Below, piece by piece: positions 56,448 to 64,000 of a stretch of 64,000 bases of DNA (position 1 is the first letter of the stretch; every line of letters begins with the position of its first letter). A program made the translations under genes and the position numbers. The notes below the pieces were generated by a model. The model did not search any database and was not told the origin of the DNA. It saw nothing but the letters and a program-made list of their open reading frames with translations. The DNA comes from Eubacteriaceae bacterium CHKCI004 (GTDB taxonomy: Bacteria > Bacillota > Clostridia > Lachnospirales > Lachnospiraceae). The stretch is from assembly GCA_900016875.1 (NCBI GenBank), contig FCNR01000025.1, forward strand, positions 1 through 64,000, read 5' to 3'.

Positions 56448-56642
56448 TCAGCGGATCCGCTCTACGATCTGATCGTACAGATCGAGAACGCAGTGTTCAT
56501 TTTTATCAAAATGAACACAGTTTAAGCAGCTCGGTGTTTTGCAGTCGCAGCTGGAGTTTTTGGCTGCGTATTCACTGGAAACCGGATCATATTTGCTGCA
56601 GGCTTCCGCCACTTCCTGATAAGTCTGTTTTGAACTTTTCAT
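56448..56642 (-). CDS. small cysteine-rich protein of unknown function
   Basis: 64 residues with cysteines at 15, 32, 34, 39, 42 and 51 (CxCx4CxxCx8C in the middle). The pattern could bind zinc or an Fe-S cluster, but I cannot name the family. A near-perfect ribosome site CAGGAGG lies about nine bases upstream of the start, strong support for translation. Its leader carries a long hairpin (56677-56728). It lies between ylmC and luxS, in the same direction as luxS but after the luxS terminator, so it is probably its own unit. Confidence 0.7.
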   Translation of the reverse strand: MKSSKQTYQEVAEACSKYDPVSSEYAAKNSSCDCKTPSCLNCVHFDKNEHCVLDLYDQIVERIR

Positions 56643-56676
56643 AATACATTTCCTCCTGTATCGCTAAAAAGATTTT

Positions 56677-56728
56677 CCCCATGCTAAAATGACTGCTTTA
56701 GCTGCGTTGCCGTTTTCGCCGCATGGGG
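56677..56728 (-). promoter_or_regulatory. structured leader of the small cysteine-rich gene
   Basis: On the minus strand CCCCATGC (56728-56721 side) pairs with GCATGGGG (56684-56677 side) around a 36-base loop that has smaller pairings, followed by AAAATCTTTTT and then the ribosome site. It may be a terminator of luxS readthrough or a regulatory leader. Confidence 0.4.
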
Positions 56729-56784
56729 CTCAGGAAGTAGTATGTGAAAAAAGAAAAATATTATGCAGGATTCAGGGTGTTGCA

Positions 56785-56827
56785 TAAAAAAATTATGGGG
56801 ATGCGCCATTCCGAAAGCCGGCGTCCC
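56785..56827 (-). terminator. luxS terminator
   Basis: On the minus strand GGGACGCC (from 56827) pairs with GGCG-CA-TCCC (to 56798), a stem with a two-base bulge, then CATAA and a run of seven T (56792-56786). Confidence 0.6.
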
Positions 56828-56837
56828 GGATAAGCTG

Positions 56838-57317
56838 TTATTCCGGATACACCAGATTTTGTTCAGTCGGGTTCTCCAGCGCCTCGGCCAGATATTTTCT
56901 GGCAAGGAATCTTGCCATCGGCAGATTCTGGTCCAGATAATTACCGCAGTCTTTTGGAGCTGCGCCCGGAATCTCACCGTCGTATTCCGCGATGAAACGG
57001 AAGGTATCGCGGACCAGGCTTACCACGTCTTTGGATTCGTAATCGCCGGCAAGGATCAGGTAACAGCCGGTGCGGCATCCCATCGGTCCGAAATAGATGA
57101 TTTTTTCTTTCCAGTCCGGCTCGTTGCGCAGATAGGTGGCGGCCAGATGTTCGATGGTGTGAAGCTCGGCAGTGTTCATTACCGGTTCGCGGTTCGGCGC
57201 GCACATGCGCAGATCAAAGGTGGTGAGAACTTCTTTTCCCACATAATCTTTTCTGGATACGTAGACGCCCGGAATCAGATCCAGGTGATTTACAGTAAAA
57301 CTTGCAATCTTTTCCAT
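56838..57317 (-). CDS. luxS: S-ribosylhomocysteine lyase (autoinducer-2 synthase)
   Basis: Splits S-ribosylhomocysteine into homocysteine and the AI-2 precursor DPD, recycling the methyl-cycle product back to homocysteine for the methionine synthases at 3.3-7.9 kb. The metal site is HTIEH plus the cysteine in GPMGCRTGCY. FTVNHLDLIPGVYVS is the usual N terminus. Length 159. The start is 57317, with GAAGGAGAC just upstream, in place of an in-frame ATG at 57332. It has a promoter overlapped by a perfect palindrome (57427-57444), suggesting repression. Confidence 0.96.
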   Translation of the reverse strand: MEKIASFTVNHLDLIPGVYVSRKDYVGKEVLTTFDLRMCAPNREPVMNTAELHTIEHLAATYLRNEPDWKEKIIYFGPMGCRTGCYLILAGDYESKDVVSLVRDTFRFIAEYDGEIPGAAPKDCGNYLDQNLPMARFLARKYLAEALENPTEQNLVYPE

Positions 57318-57426
57318 GGTAGTCTCCTTCATTTATAAAATAATAAAATTGTAAGATAATAATGCCGCAGGTGTGCCGGCCAGACTCTTATGTCAGTCTG
57401 GCGGATTTACAAACGGTATGATACCA

Positions 57427-57444
57427 ATATCATGTACATGATAT
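57427..57444. promoter_or_regulatory. 18-bp perfect palindrome over the luxS -10 region (operator candidate)
   Basis: ATATCATGTACATGATAT is fully self-complementary. It covers the predicted -10 box of luxS (57443-57438) and the expected start of transcription near 57431, the classic place for a repressor. I do not know which regulator has this site. Confidence 0.6.
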
Positions 57445-57466
57445 ATAATTTTTTAAAAAAGGTCAA
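57438..57466 (-). promoter_or_regulatory. luxS promoter
   Basis: On the minus strand TTGACC (57466-57461) and TATCAT (57443-57438) are 17 bases apart. The transcript would have a leader of about 115 bases that holds a hairpin of CCAGACT with AGTCTGG near 57381-57404. Confidence 0.6.
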
Positions 57467-57634
57467 CTGTGAAATCCGCGCCGCATATCGGAAAAATGTG
57501 CGTCCGGCGGACGGAAAAACGGCGGTATAAAAAGAAAAGAAACAGTATGCTGGTAGTAAAATGTCCAAAAAAAACTGGAATTATCCGCATTTTTCGTCAA
57601 TATTCCCTTTTTTTGTGAAAAAGGAAAAACCGGG

Positions 57635-57662
57635 TTGAAAGAGCGGCAAAAAATGTTATCAT
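57635..57662 (+). promoter_or_regulatory. promoter of purL
   Basis: TTGAAA at 57635-57640 and TATCAT at 57657-57662, spacer 16. The leader is about 95 bases. The gap 57467-57634 between the divergent luxS and purL promoters shows nothing I can name. Confidence 0.5.
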
Positions 57663-57763
57663 GAATAGGAGAAACTATGCCCGGATTTGCTGTCACGGAG
57701 AAAAAGAATTTTATGGGCGGCAGGTTTTGAAAATGGATGTTTCTATAGATTTTGGAGGTAAGT

Positions 57764-60700
57764 ATGAATCAGGTAAGAAGAGTGTATGTGGAAAAGAAAC
57801 CGGATTACGCGGTGAAGGCAAAAGAACTGGCAGAAGAACTGCAGTCCTATCTGTTTCTGAAAGATATTCAGGGAGTCAGAGTACTGATCCGCTATGATGT
57901 GGAGAACGTTTCCGAGGAGACCTATCAGAAGGCGAAGGGAACCGTTTTCTCTGAACCGCCGGTAGATTATATATATGAGGAAAGTTTTCCGATGGACGAA
58001 GGTGACCGCGTATTCAGTGTGGAATATCTTCCGGGACAGTTTGACCAGAGAGCGGATTCTGCGGTACAGTGTCTGCAGTTATTGAATGAAAAGGAAGAGC
58101 CGATCATCCGTTCCGCCACCACTTACGTGCTGTCCGGAGCGATCACAGACGAAGAATTCGACAAGATCAAAGAATACTGCATCAATCCGGTGGATTCCAG
58201 AGAGACCGATGAGACAAAACCGGAGACTTTGGTGATGGAGTACGAGGAGCCGGCAGATGTTTCGGTTTTTGACGGATTTCAGGATATGCCTGAGGGAGAA
58301 TTAAAAGATCTTTATGATTCTCTTGGGCTTGCCATGACATTTAAGGATTTCCTGCACATTCAGAATTACTACCGCGGCGAAGAACACCGCGATCCGACCA
58401 TGACGGAGATCCGCGTACTGGATACCTATTGGTCTGACCACTGCCGTCACACTACATTTTCTACGGAATTAAAGGATATTACTTTCGAGGATGGCGCCTA
58501 CAAGGAGCTGTTTGAGAATACATTTGAAGAATACAAGAAGGATCGTGCCGATGTCTACGGAGACAGAAAGGATAAGTTTATCTGTCTGATGGATCTGGCT
58601 GTCATGGGCATGAAGAAGCTGAAAAAAGACGGCATCCTTGACAATATGGAAGAGAGTGACGAGATTAATGCCTGTTCTATCGTCGTTCCTGTGGAGTTCG
58701 AGGATAAGACCGAGGAATGGCTGATCAGCTTTAAAAATGAGACGCACAATCATCCGACAGAGATCGAGCCGTTTGGTGGAGCTGCCACCTGTCTGGGCGG
58801 CGCCATCCGTGACCCGCTGTCGGGACGTTCCTATGTATATCAGGCTATGCGTGTGACCGGCTGTGCAGATCCAACCGTGCCGATGTCTGAGACATTGAAG
58901 GGCAAGCTGCCGCAGAGAAAGCTGACGGTGGGTGCAGCTCAGGGTTACAGCTCTTACGGCAACCAGATCGGTCTTGCTACCGGTCTTGTGGATGAGATTT
59001 ATCATCCGGGTTACGTGGCAAAACGTATGGAGATCGGAGCGGTCATGGGAGCGGCTCCTAGAAAGAATGTGATCCGTGAGACTTCCGATCCGGGCGACAT
59101 CATCGTGCTGCTGGGCGGACGCACCGGACGGGATGGCTGCGGCGGAGCCACCGGTTCTTCCAAAGCACATACCACTTCTTCCATTGATACCTGCGGCGCG
59201 GAGGTGCAGAAAGGTAACCCGCCGACTGAGAGAAAGATTCAGAGATTATTCCGCAGAGAGGAAGTCAGCCGTCTCATTAAGAAATGTAATGACTTCGGTG
59301 CAGGCGGCGTGTCCGTTGCCATCGGCGAACTGGCGGACGGTCTGCAGATCGACCTGGATAAAGTTCCGAAGAAATATGCCGGTCTGGACGGCACAGAGCT
59401 TGCCATCTCCGAATCTCAGGAGCGTATGGCTGTAGTTCTTTCTCCGGCAGATGTGGAACAGTTCCTGGCTTATGCGGCAGAGGAGAACCTGGAAGCTGTT
59501 GCCGTGGCAGAGGTGACAGAAGAGAAACGTCTGGTGATGAACTGGAGAGGAAAAGAGATCGTCAACCTGTCCAGAGCATTCCTTGATACCAACGGCGCTC
59601 ATCAGGAGACCAATGTTGTTGTGGAGATGCCGGATAGAGAAGAGTATTACTACGAGAAGCAGGAGCCAATCACAGATGTGAAGAAGACATGGCTTGATAC
59701 ATTGTCTGATCTGAATGTCTGCTCCAAAAAAGGTCTGGTGGAGATGTTTGACAGCTCCATCGGCGCAGCCACAGTCCTGATGCCGTACGGCGGAAAGACT
59801 CAGACCACACCGATCCAGACCATGGTGGCGAAGCTTCCGGTGATGGAAGGCAAAACAGACCTGACAACCATGATGTCCTACGGATTTGATCCGTATCTGT
59901 CCAGCTGGAGCCCGTACCACGGCGCTGTCTATGCAGTGCTTGAGTCCGTGGCCAAGATCGTGGCTGCCGGCGGCGACTACAGAAAGATCCGCCTGACATT
60001 CCAGGAATACTTTGAGCGGCTGGGAGAAGACCCGCACCGCTGGGGTAAACCGTTTGCGGCTCTGCTGGGTGCTTATGACGCGCAGAAAGGTTTTGGCATC
60101 CCGTCCATCGGAGGAAAAGACAGTATGTCCGGTTCCTTTGAGGATATCGACGTGCCTCCGACTCTGGTGTCTTTTGCCGTTGACTATACAAAGGCTTCTC
60201 ATATCGTATCTCCGGAGCTTAAAAAACCGGGCAACAGCCTTCTTCTCGTGGAGATTCCGTTTGACGAGTTCGGTATTCCGGATTATGTGAAGGCAGGAGA
60301 GCTGTATGACAGAATTCATATGCTCACCAGAAAAGGCGTGATCATTTCCGCTTACGCCATGGGACCGGGAGGACTCATCGAGGCAATCAGCAAGATGAGC
60401 TTTGGAAACCGCTACGGCGTGAAGATTGTAGACGATCTTCCACTGGAAGAATTAAATAAAAAACGTTACGGCTCCATTCTTCTGGAGCTTGAGACCTCCC
60501 ACATCGCTGATATGGGCAGCGACTACTGCACGTATATCGGACAGGTAAATGAAGATGAGTGTATTACGATCCGCGACGTGGAGATTTCATTTGACGAGAT
60601 GCTTGAGGCGTGGGAGACTCCGCTGGAGTCCGTATTCCCTACGAAGACAAAGGCCGGCACAAGGAATATGTCTCAGCCGCTGTACAGCAGCCGGGAGTTC

Positions 60701-61522
60701 TTCTTCTGCAAAAATAAGGTTGCCGTGCCGAAGGTATTCATCCCGGTCTTCCCGGGAACAAACTGTGAGTATGACTCTGAGAAGGCGTTTCGCCGGGCAG
60801 GAGCTGATGTGGAGACTATCGTATTCCGCAATCAGTCAGAATCTGATATTCTGGAGTCTGTGGATGCATTCGAGAAAGCCATCTCCCAGGCGCAGATCAT
60901 CATGTTCCCTGGCGGGTTCAGCGCCGGTGACGAGCCGGAAGGTTCCGCGAAGTTCATCGCCTCCGTCTTCCGCAACGAGAAGATTAAAGAAGCGGTTATG
61001 AAGCTTCTGCAGGAGAGAGACGGTCTTGCGCTGGGTATCTGTAACGGATTCCAGGCACTGATCAAGCTGGGACTGCTTCCTTACGGCGAGATCGTGCCGC
61101 AGACAGATGATTCTCCGACACTGACAACCAACGAGATCGGACGTCATGTGTCCACCATGGTTTACAATAAGGTGATCACCAACAAGTCCCCATGGCTCAA
61201 AGGCGCAGTCATCGATGAAGTGTATGCGGTGCCGGTATCCCACGGAGAGGGACGTTTCGTTGCCAGCGATGAGTGGATCGAGAAATTATTTAAGAACGGT
61301 CAGGTGGCAACCCAGTATGTCAACATGCAGGGTACTCCGACCATGGATATCAAGTACAATCCGAACGGTTCTTACTACGCCATCGAGGGCATCATCAGCC
61401 CGGACGGCCGTGTCCTTGGTAAGATGGGACACTCCGAGCGTATGGGAGAATACGTGGCAAAGAACATCTATGTGAAACAGAATATGAAGCTGTTTGAGAG
61501 CGGAGTAAAATACTTCAAATAA
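57764..61522 (+). CDS. purL: phosphoribosylformylglycinamidine synthase, single chain
   Basis: Fourth step of purine synthesis, FGAR plus glutamine and ATP to FGAM. It is the large fused form (1252 residues) with an N-terminal PurS-like domain, two AIRS-like halves (TYWSDHCRHTTF; FKNETHNHPTEIEPFGGAATCLGG; IGGKDSMSGSF) and a C-terminal glutaminase domain from about 985 with VFPGTNCEYD, the nucleophile in LGICNGFQ, and SHGEGRF for the other triad members. The start at 57764 has TTGGAGGT; the TTG at 57752 is earlier in frame but overlaps that site. Own promoter and terminator, so monocistronic and apart from purF/purB/purA. Confidence 0.96.
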   Translation: MNQVRRVYVEKKPDYAVKAKELAEELQSYLFLKDIQGVRVLIRYDVENVSEETYQKAKGTVFSEPPVDYIYEESFPMDEGDRVFSVEYLPGQFDQRADSAVQCLQLLNEKEEPIIRSATTYVLSGAITDEEFDKIKEYCINPVDSRETDETKPETLVMEYEEPADVSVFDGFQDMPEGELKDLYDSLGLAMTFKDFLHIQNYYRGEEHRDPTMTEIRVLDTYWSDHCRHTTFSTELKDITFEDGAYKELFENTFEEYKKDRADVYGDRKDKFICLMDLAVMGMKKLKKDGILDNMEESDEINACSIVVPVEFEDKTEEWLISFKNETHNHPTEIEPFGGAATCLGGAIRDPLSGRSYVYQAMRVTGCADPTVPMSETLKGKLPQRKLTVGAAQGYSSYGNQIGLATGLVDEIYHPGYVAKRMEIGAVMGAAPRKNVIRETSDPGDIIVLLGGRTGRDGCGGATGSSKAHTTSSIDTCGAEVQKGNPPTERKIQRLFRREEVSRLIKKCNDFGAGGVSVAIGELADGLQIDLDKVPKKYAGLDGTELAISESQERMAVVLSPADVEQFLAYAAEENLEAVAVAEVTEEKRLVMNWRGKEIVNLSRAFLDTNGAHQETNVVVEMPDREEYYYEKQEPITDVKKTWLDTLSDLNVCSKKGLVEMFDSSIGAATVLMPYGGKTQTTPIQTMVAKLPVMEGKTDLTTMMSYGFDPYLSSWSPYHGAVYAVLESVAKIVAAGGDYRKIRLTFQEYFERLGEDPHRWGKPFAALLGAYDAQKGFGIPSIGGKDSMSGSFEDIDVPPTLVSFAVDYTKASHIVSPELKKPGNSLLLVEIPFDEFGIPDYVKAGELYDRIHMLTRKGVIISAYAMGPGGLIEAISKMSFGNRYGVKIVDDLPLEELNKKRYGSILLELETSHIADMGSDYCTYIGQVNEDECITIRDVEISFDEMLEAWETPLESVFPTKTKAGTRNMSQPLYSSREFFFCKNKVAVPKVFIPVFPGTNCEYDSEKAFRRAGADVETIVFRNQSESDILESVDAFEKAISQAQIIMFPGGFSAGDEPEGSAKFIASVFRNEKIKEAVMKLLQERDGLALGICNGFQALIKLGLLPYGEIVPQTDDSPTLTTNEIGRHVSTMVYNKVITNKSPWLKGAVIDEVYAVPVSHGEGRFVASDEWIEKLFKNGQVATQYVNMQGTPTMDIKYNPNGSYYAIEGIISPDGRVLGKMGHSERMGEYVAKNIYVKQNMKLFESGVKYFK

Positions 61523-61532
61523 CAGATACAGA

Positions 61533-61610
61533 AGAGGAAATACCAATGCTGACGGCAGGCGCACAGGTGCGTGTGCCGCCGGAAAAGAGAGGTGTTTCCT
61601 CTCTTTTTTT
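61533..61610 (+). terminator. purL terminator with an alternative outer stem
   Basis: AAAAGAGAGG (61583-61592) pairs with CCTCTCTTTT (61598-61607), with T to 61610. In addition 61533-61544 can pair over 12 bases with 61591-61602, which would break the terminator stem; the loop between has its own GC-rich hairpin. Confidence 0.8.
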
Positions 61611-61699
61611 GTCAAAGGAAATTCCGCTGGAATTTCTATGATAAATTCCTGTAATATAAAAGTTCTCCAGGCAGAACTCATATTGCTAAAAATAAAACC

Positions 61700-61728
61700 T
61701 TGACTGATATACCGGTATATCGTATAAT
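61700..61728 (+). promoter_or_regulatory. strong promoter of the sugar-acid operon
   Basis: TTGACT at 61700-61705, a 17-base spacer, and a perfect TATAAT at 61723-61728. Leader of about 65 bases to the start codon at 61802. Confidence 0.8.
61706..61721. promoter_or_regulatory. 16-bp perfect palindrome filling the promoter spacer (operator candidate)
   Basis: GATATACCGGTATATC is fully self-complementary and occupies the region between the -35 and -10 boxes. A dimeric regulator, for example of the GntR type, bound here would block polymerase. No regulator gene is within the window. Confidence 0.7.
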
Positions 61729-61801
61729 GAATGCATAGTTCTGAAAGAAAAATGCAGAAATTATTTGGTAATACTGCTCAAAAAAGGGAGGAGTGATAGT
61801 G

Positions 61802-62695
61802 ATGAGTAAGGTAGGGTTCATCGGACTTGGCATTATGGGCAGGCCCATGGCGAAGAATCTTCTGAAGGGCGGCGTGGAACTTCTGGTCTGCGATCTCAAT
61901 GAGGAAGCAGTGAAGGAAGTTGTGGACGCCGGTGCAGAAGCGGGCAGTTACGCTCAGATCGGCGGACAGTGTGAGATCATTTTTTTGATTCTGCCAAATG
62001 GCGATATTTCCAAGGAGGTGCTGTTTGGACAGGATGGAGTGGCTTCTGCTCTTGCGCCGGGAAAGGTAGTCTGCGATATGAGCTCTGTGACGCCGGTGGA
62101 ATCAAAAGAATGTTTTGAACGTCTGGCAGAGCAGGGAGTTGGATTTGTGGATGCTCCGGTATCCGGCGGCGAGCCGGGAGCAGTGGGCGGCACGCTGGCG
62201 TTCATGGCGGGAGGAAGGCAGGAAGATTTCGACGTGCTGATGCCGTACTTTAATATTATGGGCTCCTCAGCCGTGCTGATCGGAGACAGCGGCAGCGGTT
62301 CCGTGACGAAGCTTGCCAATCAGATCATTGTCAATAATACCATTGCCATCGTTTCTGAGGCCTTTGTGCTGGCGACGAAGGCGGGAGCGGATCCGGTGAA
62401 GGTGTATGAGGCCATCCGGGGCGGCCTGGCGGGAAGCGCCGTTCTTGACGCGAAGGTTCCGATGATGGTGGAGAGAAATTTTGTGCCTGGCGGCAAAATA
62501 TCCATCAATCATAAGGATATCAAAAATGTGGTGAATACTGCCCATGCCCTCGATGTACCGATTCCATATTCCGCACAGCTTTATGAGATTCTGCAGACAC
62601 TGAAGATACACGGACATATGAATGATGACCATGCAGGCATCGTTCAGTATTTCGAGGCTCTGGCAGACGTGCAGGTGAAAAAGGCGGAGGATTGA
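61802..62695 (+). CDS. beta-hydroxyacid dehydrogenase (tartronate semialdehyde reductase / threonate dehydrogenase type)
   Basis: NAD(P)-dependent enzyme of the 3-hydroxyisobutyrate dehydrogenase family, 297 residues. Rossmann motif GLGIMGRPMAKNL (about 8-20); substrate motif FVDAPVSGGEPGA; catalytic lysine in GSGSVTKLANQIIVNN; C-terminal NHKDIKNV. The partner gene two bases downstream encodes a DUF1537 kinase, and that pair is known from pathways for D- or L-threonate and related four-carbon sugar acids (LtnD/DtnK/OtnK type), so I favour such a role over GarR. GGGAGGAG is upstream; a GTG at 61799 is an alternative start. Confidence 0.88.
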   Translation: MSKVGFIGLGIMGRPMAKNLLKGGVELLVCDLNEEAVKEVVDAGAEAGSYAQIGGQCEIIFLILPNGDISKEVLFGQDGVASALAPGKVVCDMSSVTPVESKECFERLAEQGVGFVDAPVSGGEPGAVGGTLAFMAGGRQEDFDVLMPYFNIMGSSAVLIGDSGSGSVTKLANQIIVNNTIAIVSEAFVLATKAGADPVKVYEAIRGGLAGSAVLDAKVPMMVERNFVPGGKISINHKDIKNVVNTAHALDVPIPYSAQLYEILQTLKIHGHMNDDHAGIVQYFEALADVQVKKAED

Positions 62696-62696
62696 T

Positions 62697-64000
62697 ATGG
62701 CATTAAAAGCAGATATTTTATCATCATATCCACCGGTTAATGAGAAGGCGGTGGATGAGCTGCTGGCAAAAGAGATTGCTGGCAGCAATAAAAAGATCGT
62801 AGTTCTGGACGACGACCCGACGGGAGTGCAGACGGTCCATGATATTTCGGTCTATACGAACTGGTCTGAAGACAGCATAAGAAAGGGCTTTGCCGAGGAA
62901 AACAAACTGTTTTACATATTGACCAATTCGCGGGGATTCACTGCGGCGCAGACGGAAATAGCGCACCGGGAGATCGCGAAGGCGGTGGATGCGGTCTCTA
63001 AAGAGACGGGGAAAGAGTACATTTTCATCAGCCGCAGCGATTCCACACTGCGGGGACATTATCCGCTGGAGACTATTATCCTCAAGGAAGAATACGAAAA
63101 AAACACGGGAAATAAGATAGACGGAGAGATTCTCTGTCCATTCTTTAAGGAAGGCGGGCGCTATACCATCGACGATGTGCATTATGTGCGGTACGGAGAT
63201 ACGCTTGTTCCTGCGGCGGAGACAGAGTTTGCAAAAGACAAAACCTTTGGTTACACGGTGTCTGATCTGAAGGAATATGTGGAGGAAAAGACCGGTGGCG
63301 TATATAAGAAGGAGAATGTTACCGCCATTTCGCTCAAAGATATCCGGGCTCTCGCCTTCGATAAGATAGAGGAGCAGCTCATGGCGGTGGAGGATTTCAA
63401 CAAGATTGTGGTCAACGCCATTGATTACGTGGATGTAAAGATTTTCTGTGTGGCGCTGTACCGGGCCATGGCAAAAGGAAAGACTTTCATGTTCCGGACG
63501 GCGGCAGCCATCGTCAAGGTCATGGGAGGGGTGTCCGACCAGCCTCTGCTTACGAGAGAGCAGATGGTTGTGAAGGAGACCGACAACGGCGGCGTCATTG
63601 TGATCGGTTCCCACACGGAAAAGACCACGAGACAGATGGAGATGTTAAAAGAGATTCCGGACATTGCCTTTGTGGAGCTTAACGCCAGGCTGGTGAGAGA
63701 CGAGGCGGCTTTTGCCAGAGAGGTGGAGCGATGTCTGGCTCTGGAAGAGGAGTACATTTCTTCCGGCAGGACCGTGTGCGTATACACTACCAGGACGCTG
63801 ATAACCGCAGATACCGGAGATAAAGAAGACGACCTGCGGCTGGCAGTTCGCATCTCTGACGCCGTGCAGTCTCTGGTGGGCCGTCTGTCTATCGTGCCGA
63901 GCTTTGTTATCGCCAAGGGTGGTATCACGTCCTCGGATGTGGGAACGAAGGCGCTGGCTGTGCAGCGTGCCAATGTGCTCGGACAGATCAAACCAGGCAT
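62697..64000 (+). CDS. DUF1537 four-carbon sugar-acid kinase, cut by the window end
   Basis: The frame is open from ATG 62697 to the last base, at least 434 residues, so the gene is incomplete here. The N-terminal substrate domain has VVLDDDPTGVQTVHD, SRSDSTLRGHYP and the C-terminal nucleotide domain has IVIGSHTEKTTRQ and VIAKGGITSSDVG. Known members phosphorylate D-threonate, D-erythronate or 3-oxo-tetronate before retro-aldol cleavage. GGAGG at 62686-62690 precedes the start, which is one base beyond the dehydrogenase stop. The third enzyme of such a pathway, an aldolase or PdxA2-like dehydrogenase, should lie beyond the window. Confidence 0.88.
   Translation, partial: MALKADILSSYPPVNEKAVDELLAKEIAGSNKKIVVLDDDPTGVQTVHDISVYTNWSEDSIRKGFAEENKLFYILTNSRGFTAAQTEIAHREIAKAVDAVSKETGKEYIFISRSDSTLRGHYPLETIILKEEYEKNTGNKIDGEILCPFFKEGGRYTIDDVHYVRYGDTLVPAAETEFAKDKTFGYTVSDLKEYVEEKTGGVYKKENVTAISLKDIRALAFDKIEEQLMAVEDFNKIVVNAIDYVDVKIFCVALYRAMAKGKTFMFRTAAAIVKVMGGVSDQPLLTREQMVVKETDNGGVIVIGSHTEKTTRQMEMLKEIPDIAFVELNARLVRDEAAFAREVERCLALEEEYISSGRTVCVYTTRTLITADTGDKEDDLRLAVRISDAVQSLVGRLSIVPSFVIAKGGITSSDVGTKALAVQRANVLGQIKPG

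Noticed and set aside
59246-60319. Minus-strand open frame within purL
   Set aside because: Antisense of a conserved purL domain; no supporting signals.

Overview
The window looks like chromosomal DNA from an anaerobic, probably spore-forming Firmicute of class Clostridia, most likely family Lachnospiraceae. I infer this from protein families, not from a database search: a complete rnfCDGEAB ion-pumping complex, a type III glutamine synthetase, single-chain large PurL, a YlmC/YmxH-type sporulation protein, a SpoVB-like flippase, DUF4179 anti-sigma, an alpha2-type glycyl-tRNA synthetase, AGGAGG ribosome sites and sigma-A type promoters. Most genes lie on the plus strand. I recognise no rRNA, tRNA, CRISPR array or prophage. 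The genus cannot be fixed from the sequence.

Layout. 1-3.2 kb: a structured inverted-repeat element, an Rpn-type PD-(D/E)XK gene, aroE (minus strand) and an unrecognised protein. 3.3-8.8 kb: methionine and one-carbon genes, namely a fused homocysteine methyltransferase/methylene-THF reductase next to a short cobalamin methionine synthase without the reactivation domain, then a glycosyltransferase. 8.9-12 kb: an LCP cell-wall ligase, ilvN and ilvC. 12.1-16.95 kb is the accessory part: an orphan AraC-type response regulator coupled to a 115-residue protein of unknown function, an AT-rich orphan ATPase of the COG3950/PtuA type, a degenerate reading frame, and an apparently intact IS200/IS605 element with tnpA, tnpB and recognisable ends. 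16.96-23.2 kb: M16 peptidase, era, recO, glyS. 23.3-25.2 kb (minus): an ECF-type sigma factor with its DUF4179 partner. 25.3-29.7 kb: esterase, glnN with a probable attenuator in its leader, polysaccharide deacetylase.

29.8-34.1 kb: folC, folP, folBK and pheA. 34.2-41.8 kb: a tightly packed set of an LTA-synthase-like enzyme, ppx, ppk and a GH3 lipoprotein. 41.9-48 kb: purF, purB, a lipid-linked-oligosaccharide flippase and purA. 48.1-55 kb: glycosyltransferase, a NusG-domain-II membrane protein and the six rnf genes. 55.1-57.3 kb: a hydrolase lacking its nucleophile serine, ylmC, a small cysteine-rich protein and luxS. 57.8-61.5 kb: purL. 61.8 kb to the end: a beta-hydroxyacid dehydrogenase and a DUF1537 sugar-acid kinase cut by the window edge, behind a promoter whose spacer is a perfect palindrome.

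Together the genes are mainly housekeeping: methyl-group and folate supply, aromatic and branched-chain amino acids, purines, envelope building, polyphosphate and ferredoxin/NAD energy coupling. I found no clear new multi-gene system. The best leads are the eroded ATPase/IS605 island, the two palindromic operators at luxS and the sugar-acid operon, the glnN leader, the four-cysteine tail of RnfE and the Ser-to-Gly hydrolase.
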